Assembly: GCF_910594005.1 (NCBI RefSeq)
Contig: NC_057823.1
Coordinates: forward strand, 60,200,015-60,264,014
Length of the DNA: 64,000 nt
Direction: 5' to 3'
Source: Cervus elaphus
Lineage: Eukaryota > Chordata > Mammalia > Artiodactyla > Cervidae
Position numbers and translations under genes: made by a program. The notes under the pieces are model-generated. The model saw only the letters and a program-made list of their open reading frames with translations, was not told the DNA's origin and ran no database searches. Positions within the stretch are counted from its first letter, which is position 1; every line of letters starts with the position of its first letter. Shown in pieces: positions 11,226 through 22,340 of the stretch.

Positions 11226-11600
11226 TTTAGCTGACACTCAGCGTATCAGTCCACGTGGGATGAACCAGATGGGGAAGTGCCTCAAGCTCACCACTTCCTT
11301 AGTACACTGAAGTTTCATAACCGATGTACTTTTTCATTCACCAAATACTTATGCAGAATTATTATGTGTTCGGTGCTGGTAGGTGGGATTATATAAATCC
11401 CATTCAGAGAAAGTTAGAAAGTGAAGAGAATGTGAGAAAACGGAAACAAAGAGAATGACATATATTTGAAGAACTTTTGCTCTAAAGAGAGTAGGAAATA
11501 GGGGCTGTTCCTGAAAGGAGACATGCGTTCAAAAAGGGTTTTAAGATTGGAAATAATGTGCTTCAAATATAGATGTTTGAAGACAACTATCAGGCTCAAT

Positions 11601-11660
11601 CTAAACACTCTTTTCTTGTGCTTGCTTCGGCAGCACATATACTAAACACTCTTTTCTTGT
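11601..11660 (+). pseudogene. U6 snRNA 5' stub (nt 1-29) between 19-bp target-site duplications
   Basis: Positions 11618-11646 read as the first 29 nt of U6 snRNA (GTGCTTGCTTCGGCAGCACA, then TATACTAAA) with one substitution from the usual sequence (C to T at nt 6). It is flanked by perfect 19-bp repeats CTAAACACTCTTTTCTTGT at 11601-11619 and 11642-11660. Only 22 bases are unique to the insert. The U6 ends overlap the duplication by GT on the left and CTAAA on the right. The stub has no U6 body and no promoter, so it is a retroposed scar and cannot be a working RNA gene. Confidence 0.85.
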
Positions 11661-11945
11661 TAAATTGAAGGACAGTTAAATTACAGTGCTGTGTTAGTTT
11701 TAGGTGGACAGCAAAGTGATTCAGTTATACATTTAAATATTTATTCTCTTTCAGATTCTTTCCATTTTATAAGATATTGAGTATAGCTCCCTGTGCTATA
11801 CAGTAGTTTGTTGTTTATTTTATATATGGTAGTGTGTAGATATTTGTGTATATTTAATCCCAAACTCCTAATTTATTTCTCCCCTCTCCACCCTATCCTC
11901 TTTGGTAACCATAAGTTTGTTTTCTATATCTGTGAGTCTATTTCT
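11661..11945 (-). mobile_element. L1 3' UTR fragment (minus strand)
   Basis: TTACAGTGCTGTGTTAGTTT, CTCCCTGTGCTATACAGTAG and the CTATATCTGTGAGTCTATTT end are characteristic of reverse-strand ruminant L1 3' sequence. Confidence 0.8.
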
Positions 11946-12104
11946 TAAACACTCATTTCTTCAAACTCAAAATTCCTAGTTCTTTTAATCATTTACCAGA
12001 GTAGCAAGAAAATAATGTCATAAACCCTCTATAGAGCCTTTCTGTATTCAACGCATGAAAGGCAAGTGATAAGTATTTACCGTTGGGGTAATAAAGGAAA
12101 AAAA

Positions 12105-12275
12105 TCAATCGAGATGATTTTTTTCTACTGAAGTATAATTGGCATACAACATTATATTGGTTTCAGGTGTAGAACTTAGTGATTTGACACTTTATATGTT
12201 GCAAAATGATCACTGCAGTAAGTCGGGTTACCATGTGTCACTATACGAAGTTGCACATATTTTTCTTTGTAATAG
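12105..12275 (-). mobile_element. L1 3' UTR fragment (minus strand, older)
   Basis: CTGAAGTATAATTGGCATAC then CAGGTGTAGAACTTAGTGAT, a diverged copy of the same L1 3' segment. Confidence 0.6.
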
Positions 12276-12830
12276 AACTTTTTAAGATTTATGCTTTTAG
12301 CAACTTTCTAGACAATCATACTTTTGAATAAAATACTTCTTAAAGAGATCAAAAAGCACTCTGGAACCCAATAAGGAAATCACTTTAAGCATTGGGAACC
12401 CTGGTAGTGTATTTCCCAATAACAGTTATTAAAGATGACCTTTCAGTGCTGCGTACATGTGGTCTTCCCTGCTCTGGCTGCCCCTGTGTATACACGGCTA
12501 GAATAATGGTGCCCTGCTAGGCAGGAGGAGATCCTCACTTACAAACCCTGCACTTGGGCATCCCTTCTATTATAGAACATTAAACTGTGAATTCTTTTTT
12601 TTTTAATTTTTCTGATCTCTTCCACTAGGCTGAACTCTTCAAGGTCATGACTTTTTCTTTTAATCTCCAGAGCCAAGCACACTGTTCAGTCTAGAGGTAC
12701 CTGATAAGATGGGAAGAATATTCAAGACTTTGTGGGCATAGTAGACTTTAGTAACTTTGCAGAGGAATGGTGGTGGAAATCATATCACACACCAGACAAC
12801 GAAATGCTATAAAGTAGCACATGAGGATGG
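12276..12830. other. Intergenic, nothing recognised
   Basis: No exon, RNA gene or clear element seen. Confidence 0.35.
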
Positions 12831-12831
12831 T

Positions 12832-13190
12832 TTTGGTCACCAACTCCAGTACAATGCTATGAACTTCTGTCCATAGTTCTTCAGGCACTCTCTCAGATCT
12901 AACTCCTTGAATCTATTTGTCACTTTCACTGTATAGTCGGAAGGGATTTGTTTTAGGTCATACCTGAATGGTCTAGTGGTTTCCCTTACTTTCTTCAATT
13001 TAAGCCTGAATTTGGCCATAAGGAGTTCATGATATGAACCACAGTCAGCTCCTGGTCTTGTTTTTGCTGACTGTATAGAGCTTCACCATTTTCCGCTGCA
13101 AAGACTATAATCAATCTGATTTTGGTGTTGACCATCTGGTGATGTCCATGTGTAGAGTCACCTCTTGTGTTGTTGGAAGTCTCAAGTCTC
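12832..13190 (-). mobile_element. BovB endonuclease-region fragment without RT
   Basis: Minus-strand translation gives TRGDSTHGHHQMVNTKIRLI, then an ELTVVHIMNS block, AKFRLKLKKVRETTRPFRYD, and DYTVKVTNRFKELDLRECL. This is the end of the apurinic-like endonuclease domain and the linker of the BovB polyprotein. A frameshift splits the two parts. Neither the reverse transcriptase nor the 3' tail follows, so this is an internal relic and the only endonuclease-domain piece I recognise here. Confidence 0.85.
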
Positions 13191-13194
13191 AAGA

Positions 13195-14620
13195 ACAAAA
13201 CAACCTGCTTCTAAAGCAGGACCAAATGACACCTAGATCCTTAAGATATCATATCTAACAAATTATTTTCCCAATGGAAACAATTCTTCCCCCAAGATCA
13301 ATTGTGGTGACAGCTCTTAAAATAATAACATTTTCAGTATATCATTTAATGATGAAAGCCCAGTGTTTGTAGAATGACAGACCTCATTTCAAATCTCTGC
13401 CTGTGTGTCTTGGAGCTAAACCTCACATTTATCACCCTCGGTTTTCACAGTTTCTTCTCTGAAACCTCTGGTTGCCAGAAGAATTTTGGAATTCAGAGTT
13501 TTTGTTTAATGTTAGAAATGTCAGATGATGCATTATAGAAAGCGTGGTGGTGTCTAGAGCAACATCCTCTAGAAAAGCACACTCGTAATTCTGCAGCAAA
13601 ACATGTAAAGAAAATAAATAGTCTTACATGATCTCTTGATAGATTTTTCTGTCTAATGAGTTACAAAATAAAACAACAGTTTAATAAAACAGTTCTGGTT
13701 TTCAGAGCTCTGCATGGTTTGGTATTATGAATTAGGGACTGAGGACCTATACCTACTTCATGGAGTTGTCATGAGAAATAAAGAAGATGATGCATGTAAA
13801 GCTCATGGCTCAGCCCAGGACACTAAGGGCTTAGTACATGGTTACTGTTACAACTACTGCCACACTATAGCTTATGATAGATTTGGGATCAACCTCCTGC
13901 TCTTTCTCTTTTCTCTGATTGGTAAAATCTTTCTTTACTGTGTATTTAATTAATAGGAAACTTCTGAGCTGCTCTTGCATTAATTTTTTTTTTTAAAAAG
14001 GGGGGTGGTTCTTGTGTCCCAAGCCAAATAAAAAATTATATATAAAAAAGGGGGCAAGCCATCAGTGTTGGAGACCATCCCTTCTATCTTTCCTTGTTGA
14101 CAGAGACCTGAGTCTCATTTTCAGCAGCTTTGCTCTTTTCTCAACCTGGCAGTGATTCCTCTCCAGCAGTGATTAACTAAATGCTCAAATAGGGGAGAAG
14201 GAAACAGTCTAGTTGAGACATGTAAATGTTTACTGGAAGAAAACAGAATGGTTTTGTGGTGTATGGAAACCAAGAAAAATTCGATTGCTAAAGGTAGAAG
14301 CATTTATTTAAGGTTGAAAGATCAATAAATGACTAACCACATTTCAAATAAGGAAATGTAGATGGGTGTGGAACAAGCACAGCTAGAGAGAGAGAATGAA
14401 GAAAACGAAAACAATTGGAGTAGATTCTGGCTTCTAGTCCTACTACTCTTAAACTAACCTCTTGCATTTTAATAATGAATTCATTCTTGCCAATTCAAAT
14501 GATCTTTTCTTAGTCTTTCTCACATCTCTAGATTTATGGTTTATGTCTCCAGACTCTATGTGGCTTCATTCTACCTTGGAGAATTTCCAGTGATGCCCTG
14601 ACATCATTTTCAAACACTTC
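13195..14620. other. Intergenic, nothing recognised
   Basis: Contains G-run and A-run low complexity at 13985-14055. No exon or RNA gene supported. Confidence 0.35.
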
Positions 14621-15373
14621 TGTTGTTGTTCAGTCACTTAGTCATGTTCAACTCTTTGTGATCTCATGGACTGCAACACACCAGGCTTTCCTCTCCATCA
14701 CTATCTCCCAGAGTTTGCTCAAACTCACGTTCTTTGAGTCGATGATGCCATGCAACCATCTCACCTCTGTCCTCCCATTCTCCTGCCTTGGATCTTTCCC
14801 AGCATCAGAGTCTTTTCCAAGGAGTCAGTTCTTTGCATCAGGTGGCCAAAGTATTGGAGTTTCAGCTTCAGCATCAGTCTTTCCAATGAATATTCAGTGT
14901 TGATTTCCTTTAGGATTGGCTAGTTTGATCTCCTTGCAGTCCAAGGGACTCTCAAGAGTCTTCTCCAGCACCACAGTTCAAAAGCATCACTTCTTCGGCA
15001 CTCAGTCTTCTTTATAGTCCAATTCTCACATCCGTGCATGACTACTGGAAAAGCCATAGCTTTGACTATATGGATCTTTGTTGGCAAAATGGTGTCTCTG
15101 CTTTTTAATATGCTGTCTAGGTTTGTCATAACTTTTCTTCCAAGGAGCAAGCGTCTTTTAAGTTCATGGCTGCAGTCACCGTCCACAGTGATTTCAGAGC
15201 CCAGGAAAATAAAGTGAGTCACTGTTTCCATTGTTTCCCCATGTATTTGCCATGAAGTGATGGCACTGGATGCTATGATCTTTGTTTCTTGAATGTTGCG
15301 TTTTAAGTCAGTTTTTTCACTCTCCTCTTTCACCTTCATTAAGAGTCTTTTTAGTTCCTCTATGCTTTCTGCC
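14621..15373 (-). mobile_element. BovB LINE 3' fragment, long open stretch
   Basis: Reverse-strand BovB from the 3' tail (TGTTGTTGTTCAGTCACTTA) to the region after the YADD box. A 155-codon frame (15387-14920) carries the FLGSEITVDGDCSHELKRRL, TNLDSILKSRDTILPTK and FELWCWRRLLRVPWTARRSN blocks before it breaks. Confidence 0.93.
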
Positions 15374-15770
15374 AAACACTTTACCAAACAAATACGATTA
15401 TCTTTCTTGTCAGTCTTCCTTTTCTAAACTTTTCTTATTCTCTTGAGAGTGTCATCCTCATTTCAGATCTTAGGCTTAAAACCATCTCTTTGGTCCTTAC
15501 TTATCCATGGTACTCAATCTAATCAACTGCAAGGTTCCTAGTTCATCTTTTATCCTGCTGTTTCTTTAAGGGAGCTTCTTATTTTAGGATAGTTTTAGAT
15601 TTACAGAAATATTGAGAAGATAGTACAAAGTCTGTGTATACTCCTCACCTCATTTTCCACATTGTTACATTATCTTGGTAGCTTAGTCAAAACTAAGGAA
15701 CCAACACTGGAACATTTCTATTAACTGAACTTCAGATTTTATTCAGATTGTACTACTTTTCCCACTGCTG

Positions 15771-15792
15771 CCCCCCCCCCCCCTTTTTTTTT
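15771..15792. repeat. C14 T8 homopolymer
   Basis: Fourteen C followed by eight T. Confidence 0.95.
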
Positions 15793-16189
15793 GGTCCCAG
15801 AATCCCATCCAGGATATGACATCACATTTAGTAGTCGTGTTTCATTAGTCTCCTCTGACCTGAGGTGGCTCCTCAGGGATATCCCTTGTTACTATACTTT
15901 GCCTGTTCCTGTCTAAGTTTTGTAAAGTACTAATCATGTGTTTTTTAGCATGTCCCTCAATTTGGGTTTGTTTGTGTTTTTTGTTTTTCTCATGATCAGA
16001 CTGGGGTTATGGATTTGGGGAAAAACATCACAGAGATAATTAGATACCCTTCTCATCGGATGTCATGGAAACATGCTACTAACATGACTTGCCACTGATG
16101 ATGTTAAACTTGGTCACCTGGCTCAGGTAGTGTAGGCCAATTTCCTCAACTACAAAGTTATGTTTTACCCCCCTTTTCACAGTCTATTA

Positions 16190-16469
16190 CAGAGAATAGT
16201 GGGCAATGGCAACCCACTCCAGTACTCTTGCCAGGAAAATCCCATGGATGGAGGAGCCTGGTAGGCTGCAGTCCATGGGGTCACTAAGAGTCGGACACGA
16301 CTGAGTGACTTCACTTTCACTTTTCACTTTCATTCATTGGAGAAGGAAATGGCAACCCACTCCAGTGTTCTTTCCTGGAGAATCCCAGGGGTGGCGGAGC
16401 CTCGTGGTCTGCCATCTATGGGGTCGCACAGAGTCAGACATGACTGAAGCAACTTAGCAGCAGCAGCCG
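16190..16469 (+). mobile_element. Bov-A2 SINE dimer with 12-bp target-site duplication
   Basis: Two Bov-A monomers in tandem (each with GGCAACCCACTCCAGT ... AGAGTCRGACAYGACTGA) joined by the TTCACTTTCACTTTTCACTT linker. Perfect CACAGTCTATTA repeats at 16178-16189 and 16470-16481 mark the insertion into L1. Confidence 0.93.
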
Positions 16470-16534
16470 CACAGTCTATTAGTAAGAACAAAGTCATTAA
16501 GTGTGGCCGACATCAGGGATAAAAGAAGTTAAGT

Positions 16535-16672
16535 TAATGGAGAAGGAAGTGGCAACCCATTCCAGTATTCTTGCCAGAAGAATCCCATGGGCAGAGGAGC
16601 CTAGCAGCCTACAGTCCATGGGGTCACTAAGACCCCATGTACTATGACTGAAGTGACTTAGCATGCATGCAC
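16535..16672 (+). mobile_element. Bov-A monomer
   Basis: Single Bov-A body from GGAGAAGGAAGTGGCAACCC to GACTGAAGTGACTTAGCATG, diverged. Confidence 0.85.
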
Positions 16673-16979
16673 GAGACTCCATGTATTAGCACCAGCCTGT
16701 GTTTATGGACTATAGCAATAGCATTTAAAAATGAGCAGAAAAACTCATGAGATCTGCCACAGTTCTCATCAAGCATTGGGAAAAATTATTCTCCCTAAGG
16801 AAGTTTAAAACAATGTCAAAAAACAAAAATGAAGTTGCATGTTGGTAATGTCCAAAAAGAAAAAGAAGCTCAATATTTTTGAAAAGAGATAATCTATATA
16901 AATTATTTTTGATTCCTAAGAGATGCTTGCCTCTTCTCCCTTATTCATTTGTTTTTGTGTCCAATAATTAATTTATATT

Positions 16980-17510
16980 AGTATTCTCAGGGAGGGAGAA
17001 ATTTCCCCCTCTACCCTTCTTGAGTTCTTTTGGTTGGACCAGTAATAAAATTAACACAAGAATGATAAATGCGAGAAAAGGAAACAGGTTTAATTTGTGT
17101 GCATGAAGTTCTCATAGAAGTGGAACCTAACAGGTAGCCAAAGCAAGAAATTTTATACTTTTTAAAGAAAGAAACAATAAATTTATGAGCAATTGACAGG
17201 ACAAAGAAACTTAGGTTTTGGGTGCTCAATTAGTGAATCTTCTAAAGAGTCTGGGCTTTGGGTAGTAAATTAAAGAAGTGACAAGTTTTCTTTATACAAG
17301 CATTTTGGTGCCAATTCTCTGTCTCTGGTGATAAGGCCATATGGGTGTCCTTACATTTCCAGATGCAGGGAGGGAAATTTCACATGGGAGGGTTATTTCC
17401 TACTTTCAGGGAGACAGAGAGTAGGATCAAACTATTCTTGCTACATTGGGCATTTCTTAAGTCACTTTAATTCAAAATAACCACTGTGATGGCTTACCCG
17501 AACCCCAACA
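16980..17510 (-). mobile_element. Probable solo LTR, ERVL-like
   Basis: On the minus strand the block starts TGTTGGGGTTCGGGTAAGCC (17510) and contains AAAGTATAAAATTTC, a TATA-type box (about 17160-17150), and downstream a CAAATTAAACCTG polyadenylation-type signal (about 17099-17087), followed by a C/T-rich end. That is LTR architecture without internal genes. I could not find a clear target-site duplication or fix the 3' edge. Family assignment (ERVL/MLT2-like) is from general resemblance. Confidence 0.5.
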
Positions 17511-17693
17511 GTTTAGATTTTGACATAAGTAAGTACAAAGTCTAATGAATGAACATAAATGAATATTCATTTTAAAATATGAATGTTTATTTTTAAAATA
17601 AGCCAATACTACGCTATTTATTTTGTGGGTCAGAAACCCTTCTAGCTTTGCCGTCGGGAGTAATTTCCACTTGGTTCCTATAGCACTATGTAT

Positions 17694-17897
17694 ATGCCTG
17701 CATGCTCAGTCGTGTCCAACTCTTTGCAACCCCATGGACTGGAGCCTGGCAGGCTCCTCTGTCCATGGGATTTCCCAGGCAAGAATACTGGAGTGGGTTG
17801 CCATTTCCTTCTCCAGGGGATCTTCCTATCCAGGGATCAAACCTGTATCTCCTGCATCGGCAGGCAGATTCTTTACCACTGAGCCACCTGGGCATGC
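17694..17897 (-). mobile_element. Bov-tA SINE
   Basis: Full reverse-strand copy: GCTCAGTCGTGTCCAACTCT (Bov-A end) to ACCACTGAGCCACCTGGG (tRNA-like head). Confidence 0.93.
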
Positions 17898-19524
17898 TCC
17901 TTTTCTTTTTTTTTTTTTGAGTATTTACTTAATTTCAATCACTACAAAATGCATGAAACTCACCTTGTATTTTTGCTGCCTCAGTCCTAGAATCAATTAT
18001 TTTTCTCCAGCCAGTTTTTAAGTCATCTAATCTATTCTTCACTTGGAAGCAGAATGATAATGTATCTCCCTTAATTAAAATTTTTCATTGACTCCATTTT
18101 CACAATTATGATAAAATGAAAATTCCTCAGCATGGCATAATCAGTCCTTTAGGATTTGTCCTGCTTTTGTGGACCAAATTCACCCACATCTCAGTTTAGA
18201 TTTCACTTCTTCTGGGAAACCATTCTTCATCAGTGCCCCGCTCCCCAAACCTGGATTAAGAAAACCTTTCTGTGTGCTTCCTTAGTGCTCTGACTGTGTA
18301 GTTAGAGGCTGTGAATAAACTGTGTTGAATGAGTAATACTGTAATTTTATAACAGCAACAAACCACTGTGTCCTCATTTGAAAAATGGACAGGCTGGCTT
18401 CTCAATATTAGTTTGAGTGTAATGAAATAGGTTTATGAAATTTTTATGTGAATTTTAGTCAACTTACAGATATGAATTAGGCTAGAAAATAGGGGTAAAG
18501 TATTAAATAATGAACCCACATGAACCTTCTCTCCTCGAAACCCTCCCCTCCCCTTACCAATACAGATTCTAAGACAAGAAGTTCACTTGGTAGGAAGCAG
18601 GAGGAAAGGAACTGAATGCGTAAGACAAAAAATGTAGAAAAGGGATGCATTATTGGCCTGATTACCATAGAGGGCAATCAGTGCTCTATCCCCACTGAAG
18701 GGTCTCTGAGGACATATATAAAATCAGAAGCCAGAGTATTTATCTATGGAGCTCTGATTCCCATTGCTTAAGGGTTGGTTCCAGAAGAGTGGACTTTCCT
18801 GCCTTTGCTTTTAAGCTCCTTAGAGGAAGGAAAAGATTCTGAGGGAGAAAGACCGAGAGGAACAATATTGTTCTAAGGTGAGATGTTGTCAGTGTGCACG
18901 AAACTGGTCGTTTCAGCTGTTCATACTGAAATCAAACATGGACTGAGTCGTTGTGTTGGAAAACATACAAATCACTTGCGATGAACCATATTCAAGGGTC
19001 CGCAGGGCAGATAAAGTCACATAAGACTTAGACCGAGAAATGATATGTTAGAAGAAAACGAAGAACTGTGTTGAATAATATAACTATTAGTTTGTATGAA
19101 TGATCAGCACAGTGTAGAAATTAATACTTGCCAGAGTTTTTTTTTTTTTTTGAGACATCATTTAAAGAGTTCTTGAGGTAAGCTTTGAAAGGCACTTAAG
19201 ATTTGGATTAACAGAGGAAGGAGGAAACTTCACTTCAATCTTATTATTAAGACTGCCTGGGATGTGACCATTTGAGTGTGTTGTTTGACAAAACTTGACA
19301 GGTGTTGCACCTACCCTTTCTCAGACTTTTATTACTAATGCCTTGGATTATCAGGCTCCGGTTACACAGGGAAACTTAACTAGCAGTTTCTTCTACTGTT
19401 GTGAAAAGTGCACATCAGTATTCAGAGTGTGATATGGGTCAGTAGAAACTGTAGAGGAGTCCTTAACCTTATTCAAAAGAAAGCTTTTTGTTGGAGGAAG
19501 TAAAAATTTTTCCTCTACCATTTT
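17898..19524. other. Intergenic, possible LINE2-like relic
   Basis: 18040-18320 (CATTGACTCCATTTTCACAA; TCTGGGAAACCATTCTTCAT) looks like diverged LINE2-type text. The rest has no recognised content; a T14 run lies near 19138. Confidence 0.3.
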
Positions 19525-19885
19525 TTATTAAAAAAATTTTTATTGGAGTATAGTTGCTTTACACTGTTAAGCTAGTTTTCACCGTATAGCACAGTCAATC
19601 AGCTATATGTACACATATATCTCCCCTTTTTTGGATTTCCTTCCTATTCAGATCACACAAAGCATTAATTCCCTGTGCTATACAATAGGTTCTTATTAGT
19701 TATTTATTTTATACACAGAATCAATAGTGTATATATGTCAATTCCAATCTCCCAATTCATCCCATACCCTCCTTTCCCCTTGGTCTCCATAGATTTGTTC
19801 TCTACATCTGTGTCTCTATTTCTGCTTTTAGATAAGATTGTGTATACCTCTACCCTTTTGAATTCCTCTGTCTGGTCTGAGAATT
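19525..19885 (-). mobile_element. L1 3' UTR fragment
   Basis: TTTTATTGGAGTATAGTTGC, TTCCCTGTGCTATACAATAG and CTACATCTGTGTCTCTATTT, reverse-strand ruminant L1. Confidence 0.8.
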
Positions 19886-19891
19886 AAGTTA

Positions 19892-19975
19892 CAGGAGAAA
19901 ATCAAACAGATATTTAATAGCATGTAGGGGAGATTTTCAGGAGAAAATCGAACAAATATTTAATAGTGTGTATGG
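19892..19975. repeat. Short tandem duplication, 38-bp copies at 46-bp period
   Basis: CAGGAGAAAATCAAACAGAT... (19892-19929) and CAGGAGAAAATCGAACAAAT... (19938-19975), each ending with a TATTTAATAG block. Confidence 0.8.
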
Positions 19976-20136
19976 GACTGCAAGGAGATCCAACCGGTCC
20001 ATCCTAACCCACCCTAGGAAGTGGGTTGCCATTTCCTCCTCCAGGGATCTTCCTGATCCAGGGATCAAACCTGCATCTCCTGTGCCTCCTGCATTGCAGG
20101 AGGGTTCTTTACCTGCTGAGCCATTGGAAAAGCCCC
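19976..20136 (-). mobile_element. BovB scrap joined to a partial Bov-tA
   Basis: 19976-20008 is a plus-strand BovB scrap (GACTGCAAGGAGATCCAACC). From about 20018 the sequence switches to a minus-strand Bov-tA (GTGGGTTGCCATTTCCTCCT to CTGCTGAGCCATTGG). The junction is abrupt, suggesting a rearrangement. Confidence 0.75.
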
Positions 20137-20264
20137 TATATCTAGATTAGGCTTTGTTAATAACTTGTAAATTCTCTGGATCATATGTCTTACTAGTTTA
20201 TATGATCCAGAAAATGTTTTCCCTGTTGCTTCTTCCCATATCTAGAGTTACATCATAGAATTGA

Positions 20265-20392
20265 TTTTCTTTTTCTTTTTCACTGCACTACATGGCATGT
20301 GGGATCTTAGTTCCCAACCAGAGATTGAACTCAAGCTCCCTGCAGTCGAAGCACAGAGTCCTAACCACTCTACTGCCTGGGGAAGTCCCCAG
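20265..20392 (-). mobile_element. CHR-type SINE
   Basis: TACATGGCATGTGGGATCTT, GAGATTGAACTCAAGCTCCC and TACTGCCTGGGGAAGTCCCC mark a reverse-strand CHR SINE. Confidence 0.8.
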
Positions 20393-20474
20393 TGCAATTA
20401 ATTTTATGTAGAGCTATATATGTGATCAATTGCCTCAAGATATTTAGTGATCATTAATTTTGTCAGAGTCTTAG

Positions 20475-22060
20475 TTACACATGCAAAAACAAATGACAAT
20501 CTAATAAAATAAATAGGATTATGAGTAATATAGCTAATAGCATTAATAAAGTCATAAGTAGGGATTTAAGCCATGAGCTTCCAGAATTAAATAAACTTTT
20601 TAGAAGATGACCAATATTAGGAAGTGGATCACTTAAGGCAGAAATCTGATTTTTCATATAGGTCATAAAATGTTTTATATTAGAAGATTCATCTGATATA
20701 AAAACACAGCATTCAGTTTGAATTATGGTGCAGGTGCCTCCTTGAGATGCTAGGAGGATATTGAGGGCTGTATCATCTTGTAAGACCACTTTTATTGTCA
20801 AAGTGACCTCAGAATTCAGTAGGCTGATAGCCTGATGACTATTTAAGGCCTGTTGGGTGAATTTTGTAAAGGCTTCAGTATGGGCAATTACATCTTCCAA
20901 CCTTAGCGAAGGCACAAAAACGGGTGCTAAATGGCCATATCAATGGTATGACTTAACGGTATATTTCCCAGTGTGTATTCAGTCACTTCAGTCGTGTCTG
21001 ACTCTTTGTGATCCCATGCACTGTAAGCCCACCAGTGTCCTCTGTCCATGGTATTCTCCAGGCAAGAATACTGAAGTGGTTAGCCATTCCCTTCTCCAGG
21101 AGATCTTCCCAATCTAGGGATCTAACCCACATCTCCTGTGTCCTCTGCACTGGCCAGCAGATTCTTTACCACTGCGCCAGAGTTATATCTAAATTGGCAC
21201 TCTTGTGGCCTTGAGACAAAAGGAATCCTAAGGGATATCTTCCTTTCCATCTTGGAGGAAGCTAGGGCCATAGATTGATGCTGAAAGCCATTGAGTTCCA
21301 TTAGGTGTGACCTGGTATATTTCTGGTTGCCTGATCCAGTTTGTTCCATATCAGTCTCTCTCTTTAGGGGAAACACGTTGGCATTTTTCATAAGGCACAC
21401 AGCCTAGTTTTCTAGTGCTATTATGCTGAGTATCTCAGTATGACTGAATTATTCCCAACGTAGGGGAACCTTAAACTTAACTGACTATAGCTTGGTGTTA
21501 GCCATATAAATCCATCCCATAACTGAAGGTGGGTCCCTCCTGATAATTGGTTAGTTATATTCTTTGACTGAAATTTAACTGGTTGCTCTGACTAAGCTTG
21601 AGTAACTTTAAAGAAAATTATTATTTATGGACAGGGTCAGAACAAGTATCATTGATTGGACAAATGAGGGAATCCCATTTAGCAATATCAATAGCAGCCT
21701 GAACAAAACTACAATTTCTTTCTTCTAAAATAAATTTTCTTAGGGTCATCCAATCAGAGCTTTTGCAATAAGAAATCCACCAGAGTAAACCAGAAGTACT
21801 GGATGTAAGTAATTAACTACAAACCTGATGTTTGAATTGATTTCTCAAATTTGCACAGGATTATATTCATGATGGAAAAACATTTTTATTCATATGCAGA
21901 AGTCCATGAAATAAAGAAAACATTCTGAATAATCATGCTGGTCATGTCTGGCATCTTGGGATAGCTGTCTCCTTCTAATATCATCTTCTTCTCATCCTGA
22001 TGTTGGTGTCTTTTCTCTGAGTATTGTTTTAAGATGAGTTCAAGATCAGCAGTTCTGTCT
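20475..22060 (-). pseudogene. Endogenous retroviral env remnant (surface and transmembrane parts)
   Basis: A 146-codon open frame (20915-20475) is the transmembrane subunit: an N-terminal heptad-rich part, the CX6CC motif of gamma-type envelopes (Cys 62, 69, 70 of this frame) and a hydrophobic anchor (about residues 119-138) followed by a short tail. Upstream, past the SINE, a stretch near 21800-21640 reads in the same sense with SU-like Trp- and Cys-rich text (for example EERNCSFVQAAIDIAKWDS). The protein is broken: a stop lies just upstream of the open frame, the SINE removes continuity, and SU has frame changes. Known env-derived genes (syncytins) are intact; this one is not. Assignment to a class I-like family rests on CX6CC. 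Confidence 0.78.
20972..21180 (-). mobile_element. Bov-tA SINE inside the retroviral env
   Basis: TCAGTCACTTCAGTCGTGTC to TTTACCACTGCGCCAG, reverse strand. Confidence 0.92.
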
Positions 22061-22084
22061 ATAGAGCAGTCCGACGTAGGAGTC

Positions 22085-22335
22085 CTTTTTAAGTGAAAAA
22101 TATGAATTTGTGAGTTAATTCCCCTCAGTTTCGTTACTCATGAGTTAGTTAAGAGTACCTGATAAGGAGTCAACTATCTGTTAATAGTTGGAAGACAGTC
22201 CTTTAAGTGATGCTTTTTCCAGTGAACATAATCTCCCGGTTTCAGTTCAGGGAGCATCTGATCTTCATTCAAAAATATATTAGTGTGATAAGCTTCAGGA
22301 AGAAGCTTAGGGTATCTTTTAATGATTCAATTAAA
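22085..22335 (-). pseudogene. Endogenous retroviral pol: integrase C-terminal domain
   Basis: Reverse-strand reading gives YPKLLPEAYHTNIFLNEDQM, then LKPGDYVHWKKHHLKD and an LTPYQVLL-like GPY/F segment, the C-terminal DNA-binding region of gammaretrovirus-type integrase. A stop precedes LTPYQVLL. The catalytic core is not recognised upstream. Confidence 0.75.
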
Positions 22336-22340
22336 CTTTA

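Larger units (their letters stand above)
15545..16500 (-). mobile_element. Old L1 3' region, split by a Bov-A2
   Basis: Minus-strand L1M-like text: ATAGTTTTAGATTTACAGAA, then GATATGACATCACATTTAG. It includes a C14/T8 homopolymer pair at 15771-15792 and is interrupted at 16190-16469 by Bov-A2. Confidence 0.6.
20475..22340 (-). mobile_element. Decayed endogenous retrovirus fragment (integrase end to env)
   Basis: Minus-strand order is integrase C-terminus (22335-22085), env surface region (about 22060-21190), env transmembrane region (20970-20475), the 3' part of a class I-like provirus. No LTR is recognised on either side, and gag, protease and RT are not seen. A Bov-tA splits env, and there are stops and frameshifts, so no full protein can be made. 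Confidence 0.8.
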
